From Paratinospora sagittata (lineage: Eukaryota; Streptophyta; Magnoliopsida; Ranunculales; Menispermaceae), in assembly GCA_035771175.1 (NCBI GenBank), contig CM069598.1:1677831-1741830 (forward strand): a stretch of DNA of 64,000 nt, written 5' to 3'. Positions 1 through 8,514 of the stretch are shown one piece after another. Made by a program: the position numbers and the translations under genes. Numbering within the stretch: the stretch's first letter is position 1; each line of letters starts with the position of its first letter. The notes under the pieces were generated by a model. That model was given only the letters and a program-made list of their open reading frames with translations. It was not told the origin of the DNA and did not search any database.

Positions 1-625
1 GAAAGTAAATAGTTTACCAAAGTGGCTTTACCACCTTTGGGGAAACTGCAGCCATTCCTTCAAAAGTAAGGATCTCTTTATTCTTGCTAAATTGAGACCC
101 TTCAAACACAATTCCAAACTTAATTGTGGTCTGGGTCACTAATCTGTATTGTTGGAGTGCGATTAAAGAGGCAATTTCATATTTTCATACTTAATCATTT
201 ATATCAAGATTTCTTTTTTGGTCAGTTTTGGATCAAGGTCAGCTTCATGTTAACCATATGATTGTGTTCAAAGAGGGGTATATGTTGATAAGTGATATAG
301 TTTGCCGATATAGTTCACATATGATCATCTTGGAGAACTCACCCAAAAATCTTTCTTAGAGTTGTTCTATCCTTATAAACAAGTTCAATAGTTAAATGTA
401 AACAATCGTCCACATCTTTTTCTTGTTATGTTAAACATGGGTCACAAATCTACTTCATTGTGTATATCATTGTTCTTGATATTTTCTTTATTCAATACAT
501 CTCTTGGTATTATTCTTTGAAGTTCGCGGTCTACTATATTCTCCATTTTTAACGATTAAGGTATTTGACTATAGTGTATTGAGTTGTATCTTAGCATCTT
601 AAAGAGGAATTTTTTTTTGAAACAG

Positions 626-3600
626 TTGATGAATATTAACGAAAGTCCAGTTTATGTTCTTCTTAATCCTGCAATCAATCATGCTCAAAAGGATCTTCCA
701 GTGACCATCTATGAAAGTGGTAAATGGTTCTTTTTTTTATGGATGCATTTGACCATTATAGTTATCTATTTACCTCATAAACATGTTACTTTACTAGTTT
801 TTTCATCTTTAATTAGTTCTTTTTCTGTTAATTTGTGCAATTGAAGAGCTAACTAGCACTAAGCCTTGTTAGTATTTGATTCTTGAAATTGTCACAGGAT
901 GTTATGCATCTTGATATTCATATTTTTGTTAAATGTATTGTTTCTTTATTAGCCAACATTCTGTTCCATAAGTCCATCTAATGGTTATATGACACATTTT
1001 TTTCTACATCCATCATTTTATTTTTGTTAAGATCATTTGTTTTTATTTTAACTATAGGAGGAGTTGTTTCATTGGGATAGATGAGCTAGGATGTGTACAA
1101 TAAATAAATATACGAAATGAAAATTCAAAACAAGAAAACATTTGAGGGAATTCTTGTCGAGCTTCATTGGCTAGATAAATAATTGGTATTTGTCAATAAG
1201 AATTGAAAATTCGACTTCATTCACTCTAGACTTCGGTCACTTGAAAATTGGAATTAATTTGGAGAAATCTTATTCAATATGAAGAATTTTTTTAAAAAAT
1301 TGCCAAATAGATAAGTTTAGATAATTTATGCATAGATGCTACAATATCTATATTTATTGTAATATATGCTAAAAACTAATATAAATAAACACTTTTAATA
1401 TATAAAATGTCCACAAATTTCGACTCAACTCAACTAAGCCTTTTCCTAACTATATGGGGTCGACTGATAAAAATGTCCATGAATGACCTAATAAAATAAA
1501 TCTTGTTAAGTGGGTGATGAAATTTGAAATCAAGGCCTAGTTAGAAGAGAGGATGCTTGCATCTTTTCCCAAACATTAAAATAAATATCTTTTCAGTGTT
1601 TTGATGTTCAATTTTGTGGTGGTTTGCTCCTAGACCATATAATTCGCTAGTTTGACATTTTGCCTTGCTTAATTTATTAGTTTATTATTAAAATGTATGG
1701 CTTTTTCATCTTCTTGTATGGGATTTAAAATCAAAAGACAGCTTTGAGAACTCTTTCAATATATTTTTAAGTTTTTCTCTCATTTTACCTTCTTTTTCTT
1801 TCTTTATTATTATTTTTCTTAATTCCTTTCTTCTTTTTCTCACAAGGCGCATTCCTTAAACACACACACACGCACAAAAAAAAAAGTCGAATTGATCGAA
1901 TTTTGCATTTTCTAATAAAAAATAAATTATTGTCGAAGTTTATCTTGTGTTGAATGTCTGCATTTTCAACATTACCTACACTCTTTAATTCAACAAGTTT
2001 GACATAAAAAAAATTCGACAAAAATTCAGTGAATTTTGTCGAGTTTTCATATCTTGCCAAGGATAAAAAATTTGAGTTCACCTAGACTTCAGTCATTTGA
2101 AAGTTGGAATTAATTTAGGGAAGTTAATTCGACATGGATAATTTTTGTAAAAGTTCGAGAGAAGTTTAGAGAGTTGTGCATAGATGCTAAGATATCTAGA
2201 TTTATTGTAACATATGTTAGAAACTAATATAAATACTCTTTTAATATATACAAATATTCATGAATAACCTAATAAAATTGATCTTGTTAAGTTGATTGTA
2301 AAATTTGAAATGATAGCTTCTGGTTGTGATCTCTTATTATGTTTAGATTTCAATTTTGTGGTGGTTTGCTCTTAGAATAATTCATTAGTTTGACATTTTA
2401 TCTTGCTCAATTATTAGTTTGTAATTAAAATGCATAGCTTTTTCATCTTCTTGTATGAGATTTAAAATCAAAAGATGACTTTGGGAACTCTTTCAATATA
2501 ATTTTAAGTTTTTCTCTCCTTTTAACTTTCTTTCTTTCTTTGCTATTGTTTTTCTTACTTCCTTTGTTTTTTTCACAAGTTATCTCCTTTAAAATTGCAT
2601 AATTTATAACCATCCAAGTGATGGTGTGATGGTTACTAGGACCAAAACCTTGAAGTTCTAGGTTCAATCAAAAGATAGCTTTGAGAACTCTTTCAATATA
2701 ATTTTAAGTTTTTCTCGCCTTTTAACTTTCTTTCTTTCTTTGTTATTGTTTTTCTTACTTCTTTTCTTGTTTTTTTCACAAGGTACCTCCTTTAAAATTG
2801 CATAATTTATAACAATCCAAATGATAGTGTAATGGTTACTAGGACCAAAACCCTGAAGTTCTAGGTTCAAATCTTACTACTCACACCAGGGAGAAAGCTT
2901 AATGCTAAGCATGAGACTTGGATGGCCACTGAGGGCTTCTCCCACTCGAGCAACCTGGGGCCCAAGGGATTAGTCAAAAAAATACCTAGAACCGAAAAAA
3001 AAAGCATAATTTATTAGCTTGTTATTAGACTTTTTTTTTTTTTTTTTTGTAAAATATTACTAGGTTTGGTTGATGAGATAAAATCATAAAAAGAAATGGT
3101 GGTTCTACCTTTCGTCATCCTCTAAAAATTACAAAAAAGGAAAAATGCTTCAAGAAACTTTCGCACTTTGGGAGAAGACTTGACCCCAATGCTTCAATAA
3201 AGTTGGACTTGTGATTTGGTTATTTGGACATAGTGTCACGGGACAACTTTGGAACAAGGCAATTCCCGTGCGGCACCCGGCAATTCACTAGCAGGGTCAG
3301 CCTAACTGCAAGTAACAAGAAATAGCAACACAAAGTAGAAGGCAACAAGTAATGGAAATAATGATTTTATTAGTATCAAATGAACTGTTACAATATACAG
3401 GGGTCAACACGAAAAACACACACGCACCCTAGGGGAGCAGGTATCACTAGGGCACCACACCACTAGCAATAGTGGGTAGCAACAAGGGACAAGGCAACAC
3501 ACGTTGGTAGCTTTCCTTGGGACTCGAATGTAGGGGAACACCTATGCACTACTCTAGGCGACTACCACCTCCCCTACAAGGTAGATGTTAAGCTTTTCAA

Positions 3601-6548
3601 CTATCTCCAAAAGGAAACATCAAAATGTGAGGCCAATCATACTGGGCCTTTATTACAAAAATGCCACTCGAAATACAAAACAAAATACATGACGGTGCAT
3701 GGGACAACATGACCGTGACAATAGGCCCAGTGAGGAGGATAAATAGCTTCTATAGTTGATCTTCTAGACATAAATTCAAATTGAGTTTTTGACATTTGTT
3801 TTGACTCTTATTCAATACTCTCATAGTTTCATCTCTGTCTCATGAGATTGATACCTTGATTATGTTCACAATTTTGAATATTCCCTTTCTTTTAATATGA
3901 AGGTATTAAAAGGGTCTTCTTCAAATTTTCAAACATTCTTTTAGTTGATACAATTTTATTGAAACATTTTTTTTTCTAACATCAAAACTTCAACTTTACC
4001 TAAACACTTCCAAAGCTCAGTGGGAACATCATCATTTGGTCCTAAAGTCTATGTATTTTACATTTTTCTTAAGGTGTTTCTAATTTTTATTTCAAGCATG
4101 TTAATTCTATGAAAGAATTTACTTTCGTTAGTTTCCCGCAAGTTATTATGTTTTCTACTTTTTAAATTCTCAAAATGATTTGAATTCAATAAATTTTTAA
4201 AATATGTTTTTTCGCTTTTCTTTTATCTTTTTCTTTCTTTATAAAAACATTTTGATTGTCTCTTTTAATACACTTGCATCCTTTGTTATTCTTTCCTTTT
4301 TGTTTTGCAAGAACACACACGTGCGCACATATTGTTTCCCTTCCTTTGTGCCTAACCTAGTATTTAAATAATTGTATGCTTAAGGTTAGTGGTACTTATG
4401 ACTTTGTTGGCTCGTTTTTTGGCATCTCTATAATTTTTTCAAACTTTTCTCGTCTCTAATTCTCTAGTCTTTTTGCCTTGTATTATAACTTGTCCCTTTT
4501 AAACATTATGGCTGTTTGAACTTCTTCATCTTACCACCAAAGTTTTTTTTAGATAATGACCCTCTCTCCTTTGATTCTCTAAGATCATTTTTTGCTACAT
4601 TTATTATGGATTTAGTCATCTTATCCTACATTATTTTACGTTCATATTCTACATTTAATGCTTGTGGATTTTATACTATTGCAGAATTGAGTATGCTCGC
4701 TCTAGCTTCATTCTTATATCGAAATCTATATCCTTTATGTACCATTTCATACCCTTCCCTCTCTGTGCCAACATTCTTATTAAAATTTTGTACCATATAT
4801 ACGTTCTCTCCTCAAGGTATTTCTTGAATATTTCATTCATGAATAATGAAACTTGACGAGACTTTCACTTCTTTAACTGAAGACCATGCAAGGGAGAATT
4901 CTAGTCCTTTTAGGCTATTGGGTGTACTCAGTGAGGCTCTTGCTATCGTGGAGCCCGAGGAAGGAATGATGTACACAGCTTTGCCTCTACATTGGAGGGT
5001 TGTTTCCAAATTCTAGTTCTTTTAGGTTATTGATTCATGCAATATGACACTAGTTTACTGCATCAGACGATAGTAAAATCTGTCGTGAATTTTAAACATC
5101 TTATAGTGGTTTATTGCGCTAATATATTATAAAATCAGGTTACTCATACACTAATCACATACTGATTTTTAACCGTTTTTTAAGCATGCTTTTAGATGCT
5201 GCTGCTGGTATCTATTAGGCGCTTGCAATATTTCAGATTATTTAAATGTTTTTTTTTTACTCTAATAATGGCTCACCACTCAATTTTTCATGGCGGTTGA
5301 TTCTTGCATCAAGAACTTCATGTCATTGATGGAAGTCCGCAGCTAATCTTTGTTCGTTCAAGCTACACCATTGAGGTTGGTCCTTTCGGTTCGTTTCATA
5401 TAGTGTATAATACCACCATCAAGGATAAGATAATTGAATCATTTCCTTAATTTTAAGACTGTAGAAGCAGAACGAATCTCAGTTGATCATGTAGCACATC
5501 TTAAACCATCTGATGGTGGTTCAGCTGCAACACAATGTGAGGCTTTCATTTTCATATATTTGTTCTTTTTATTTTTCCCTTTGTCACTGTCAATTTATTT
5601 TCAAAAGAGATGAAAGAACTGAACAATTGGGTTTTGAGTGCAGTGGCAGCGCATCTTACAGGCATACATAGCGCCATCAAGATGCTGAACAGCAGAATCA
5701 GGGTGCTTCACTATTACCTTGTTGCTATGCAAAGAGGTACGCCGACTTCGCCATGAAATAATTTAGCAGCCATGAAGAAGTTGCACAAGCCTGTCCTCAC
5801 CTTAATCTAAACGCTGATATATTTTGTGTGCAGGAGATATTCCATGTGAAAACTCATTACTCAGGCAAGTTTCTAGTCTTCTCAGAAGATTGCCTGCCAT
5901 CGAGTCAGGGAAATTCCAAGATGATTTTTTGATGGTAAGCATCTGTTATTTCCATTGCTATATCAATCATTATTCTACTTTTCATCCTGTGAAAATCTGA
6001 CGGATCTAGAGACTTGGCAATCAGTACTTTTATCATTAGTGTTATGCCATATGTATATTTGTTTTGTATCTCTGATATTTTTAGGCATGCTGTTATAATA
6101 GACGCATTATGATGATGGTATTCATGATCAGATGTTCTATCTTTGCATTGCAGGAATACAATGATACTATGCTGATTACTTACCTTGCCATGATCACCAA
6201 TTGTTCTAGGTACATTACCACTGCTATTTATATTTTACTTTTGCCCATGATAACTTGAAAGCTATGTTTCTTATCCTTCCAATTTGAAAATAGTCTGAAC
6301 ATCGGGGTTGTTGCTGCCACGGAGTGAGCAAGTCTGCCAGAAGAACAATCAGTTTCCTTATTTTTTGCCCTAATTAGTGGTGCTTCTAGTATGGGTCACA
6401 AGAATTGTAGTTCCTTACCCCCCTCCCTCTTCTTTGTGGTAACATGGATTTTTTCATTTTGTGCAGCACCATGAATGAGCTGGTCGACAAATTCAACACC
6501 GCATATGACAGGAACAGCCGAAGGGGAGGCCGAACTGCATTTAGCTAA
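626..6548 (+). CDS. CSN6: COP9 signalosome complex subunit 6 (CSN6), 3' part, seven exons
   Basis: Seven exons encode the C-terminal 188 residues of CSN6, the catalytically inactive MPN subunit of the COP9 signalosome, which removes NEDD8/RUB from cullin-RING ligases. Exons by splice sites and reading phase: 626-719, 5314-5375, 5458-5536, 5644-5736, 5834-5934, 6154-6209 and 6467-6548, ending in TAA. All phases join cleanly. Recognisable segments are ESPVYVLLNPAINHAQKDLP (second half of the MPN domain), ELHVIDGSPQ, ISVDHVAHLKPSDGGSAATQ, the helical segment with HLTGIHSAIKMLNSRI, and the C-terminus DKFNTAYDRNSRRGGRTAF. Arabidopsis CSN6A, as I remember it, matches along the whole length. Earlier exons (start codon, first half of MPN) lie left of the window; 1-625 looks like intron. 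The first intron here (720-5313) is 4.6 kb and full of repeats. Identification is firm; only the 5' end is missing. Confidence 0.95.
1226..2868. repeat. Nested local tandem duplications inside the CSN6 intron
   Basis: A stretch around 1226-1856 (beginning near 'agacttcggtcac') recurs in diverged form around 2085-2600. Inside the second copy a younger tandem repeat of almost exactly 200 bp is present: unit 1 at 2466-2665 and unit 2 at 2666-2868. Both units carry the same pyrimidine-rich tract, 'cctttaaaattgcataattta', and a SINE head with 'ggttactaggaccaaaac'. The older copy at 1730-1856 lacks the SINE head, so the SINE probably arrived before the 200-bp duplication but after the larger one. 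Confidence 0.75.
2815..3003 (+). mobile_element. tRNA-derived SINE
   Basis: The element has a pol III box-A-like stretch (TAGTGTAATGGTTACTAGG), a box-B-like stretch (GGTTCAAATC) about 35 bp downstream, then a body with 'gggcttctcccactcgag' and 'aagggattagtc', and it ends in an A-rich tail. This layout is that of plant tRNA-derived SINEs. Its head is duplicated at about 2612-2668 as part of the 200-bp tandem repeat. The exact 5' end is uncertain and no clear target-site duplication was found. Confidence 0.6.
3234..3720. mobile_element. Solo-LTR-like insertion, 487 bp
   Basis: The segment begins TGTCACGG and ends CCGTGACA, so the termini are 8-bp inverted repeats opening with TG and closing with CA, as in LTRs. 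It is flanked on both sides by ATAG (3230-3233 and 3721-3724), a plausible target-site duplication. There are no coding features inside. A solo LTR of a gypsy-type element is the likeliest reading; a short non-autonomous DNA element cannot be excluded. Confidence 0.55.
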
Positions 6549-7165
6549 ACCCTACATATGTATTAGGGGGATTTCCTCATGTTTTCAGCTCAGGCAACTG
6601 CAGCTTTCCGAGTCGGATAAAACGGGGATTTTCTGACACCATAGATTGATCTTGAAATTAGGATTATGTGTATTGGTTTTGGTTTCACTTTATCCTAACT
6701 ACTCTGTACAAGCTTTAGCTTGGGATAGGCCAGTCTACATTATAGGTATCTGCCTTGTTTTCATCTGAATCTTCAAAATTGTTTTTTTTTTGGTTAAACT
6801 CTACCATTTATAAGAAGAATGGTGCTACCATTTTGTGCAACAATTTTAGTCAAAACACACCAGAATTACCTTTTCTATATAAGGATTCTATTTGTGATCA
6901 AATATACACTTTATCTGCGTGCTGTGCAATGAATATGCATGGTTTTTTAGTTTTTGCTTCAAACATCCAGTGGAGTTAAACTAATGGGTGGTTTTGTGCG
7001 TAAGAAAAATGTCATACATGACTACAGGTGATAAAAGAAGAAGCAATGGTGAGGCCTTCAATTATTGAAGGAGAGAATTTTACACATCCCCTCCGGAGGA
7101 GCTAGAAGGCAAACAAGTCTTATTATTATTATTGGAAGGAGTTACAAATATTCAAAACAAATTTC
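6549..7165. other. CSN6 3' flank and tail-to-tail spacer; left end of duplicated block
   Basis: This 0.6-kb gap holds the CSN6 3' untranslated region and the facing 3' region of the minus-strand RraA-like gene. The sequence from 6741 onward (tataggtatctgccttg...) recurs at 11004, which marks the left edge of the tandem duplication. I see no gene in it. Confidence 0.8.
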
Positions 7166-7666
7166 TCAGACGCACAATTCGGATTTGGCAACAAGAATGC
7201 CGTCAGAATCAGCATAGAGCCATTCTCCATCGTAAATGAAGGTTCCTGCAAGGTAGACAGGTACGTGCTTTTCTCCAACTCCCTTCCTGTTAGATTTCTG
7301 TGGATGAGATGCTATGGCCCTTACACCAATATCACATCCATTGATCTCATCAACATCTCTGATGCACCCATTCACCACAACACCAACCCACCCCATATTT
7401 TGTGCTAATTGTGCCAAGTTACCCCCAACAATTGCACATCTCATGCTTCCTCCACCATCTATCACCAGAACTCTGCCTTCCCCTTTTGTCTCTAAAACCT
7501 CTCTCACCAATACATTGTCTTCGAACACCTTGAGTGTTACGATGGGGCCTGAGAATGCCCGGCGCTGCCCATACATCTGGAATATTGGCTGAAGAACCCG
7601 CAAGTCTCCGGTCGTTATAAGCCCTGCATTTGAGTCGCAGGCTTCAGCTGTTGCCAAGTAAGCCAT
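7166..7666 (-). CDS. RraA-like protein / putative 4-hydroxy-4-methyl-2-oxoglutarate aldolase, copy 1
   Basis: A single coding exon encodes 166 residues, the usual length for plant RraA-like proteins annotated as 4-hydroxy-4-methyl-2-oxoglutarate (HMG/CHA-type) aldolase or 'regulator of ribonuclease E activity A-like'. The fold's signatures are visible: MAYLATAEACDSNAG at the start, FSGPIVTLKVFEDN, VLVIDGGGSMRCAIVGGN, and NGCIRDVDEINGCDIGVRA, which holds the Arg-Asp pair that in HMG/CHA aldolases contacts substrate and metal. The end is DGEWLYADSDGILV. There is no obvious targeting peptide, so it is probably cytosolic. A 5'-UTR intron is likely (7669-7839, donor GTAAGC, acceptor TTTCAG two bases before ATG). 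It is nearly identical to the copy at 12359-12859, differing at about three residues. Both are intact; the in vivo substrate in plants is not settled. Confidence 0.88.
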   Translation of the reverse strand: MAYLATAEACDSNAGLITTGDLRVLQPIFQMYGQRRAFSGPIVTLKVFEDNVLVREVLETKGEGRVLVIDGGGSMRCAIVGGNLAQLAQNMGWVGVVVNGCIRDVDEINGCDIGVRAIASHPQKSNRKGVGEKHVPVYLAGTFIYDGEWLYADSDGILVAKSELCV

Positions 7667-7668
7667 AT

Positions 7669-7839
7669 CTGAAATTTTCCCTCTCCTCCTCTCTACGTTC
7701 TGTAACTTGCGCTTGTGTAGTTATTAATTAGTTAGTTTTCTTATGTTATGAGCCGAGAATCAAGCAAAACGCACTAGAGAGGCATAGATTTCGATCAATA
7801 GAGAAAGCCATAAGGTATAGAAAAGTGGAAGGAGCTTAC
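7669..7839 (-). other. 5'-UTR intron of RraA-like copy 1
   Basis: On the minus strand, GTAAGCTCC at 7839 gives a good donor and TTTCAG ending at 7669 gives an acceptor immediately before AT-ATG. The same arrangement is kept in copy 2 (12862-13035), which supports it. Inferred from splice signals only. Confidence 0.6.
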
Positions 7840-8514
7840 CCGACCCGACGATGACAGTAGAGGAAGAAGGAAGACCACGATCGACTTCTCCACCAAATCA
7901 AACCAAACACCACACACAATAAGCAATCGATTTTGATTTCAATTCTTTCTTCTAATCGGAATTATGGGGTTAGGGCTGGCATCAGCAATTGTCCTTGGAA
8001 ATTGCAAAACCAAATGGCGGTTGCAAACAAAATACGACCAATCCTCCATAAGTCAAGGCTTTTATTTATTTCTAGCGGCTCTTGGTCTAGTCCAACAAAT
8101 TAAGACTTTGACCACAAGTGTTCAATCTCTTTTATTAGATGTTTCCAGGAAAGAATTGGGAATCGGGTGGTAGAAATATCATCACCGTCACTAATTGGTT
8201 CTTCACCAGGGTGCTGGTGCAGGGAAGGTGCAAAGATGAATAAAAAAAAAAGAAAAAGAGAAGGGGCAAAGATGCAATCTTTTCTTCCAAACCCGGCCCA
8301 GAAAGGAACCGCTGGAGAATATATATCGAAACATTATGCATTCAAAGAATTAGTTTGTTCTGGACCATGCGAAAGATGATGCAATCGTCTTCATCTTTCT
8401 TCTTTTTTATTTCTTGTGGGTTTCTCAACAAAAAATAATAACAGAATTAAACTTGATAGAAAATGTAGGCCAAGTCAAACAAATCTCTCTCATTTCTGTT
8501 ACTAACCCACCACC
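7840..8514. promoter_or_regulatory. Short divergent spacer between RraA-like copy 1 and truncated BRL1
   Basis: Only 848 bp separate the two start codons, including the RraA-like 5'-UTR intron. In copy 2 the same two genes are about 8.1 kb apart. Homology to copy 2 runs to about 8367 (matching up to about 13588) and resumes at about 8385 (matching from about 20836), so the last 130 bp before the BRL1 ATG are kept but the upstream region is not. The spacer must hold the promoters of both genes if both are expressed. No TATA box was assigned with confidence. Confidence 0.6.

Larger units (their letters stand above)
720..5313 (+). other. 4.6-kb repeat-filled intron of CSN6
   Basis: The intron runs from donor GTAAAT after codon ESG to acceptor CAAG before ELHVIDG. 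It holds no gene that I can support; open frames inside it are short and low-complexity. It contains local tandem duplications (about 1226-2868), a tRNA-derived SINE (about 2815-3003) and a solo-LTR-like insertion (3234-3720). A short stretch near 1420-1455 resembles the 3' tail seen in the RTE-type LINE at 44.4 kb (shared 'actaagccttttcc' wording). Confidence 0.8.

Noticed and set aside
1785..2870. Minus-strand Lys/Asn-rich frames sharing 'MNLELQGFGPSNH'
   Set aside because: They arise from the 200-bp tandem repeat and the SINE head in a CSN6 intron, not from a gene family.
7314..7592. 92-codon plus-strand frame opposite the RraA-like gene, repeated at 12507-12785
   Set aside because: Antisense shadow of a conserved coding exon; its conservation reflects the RraA-like protein on the other strand.
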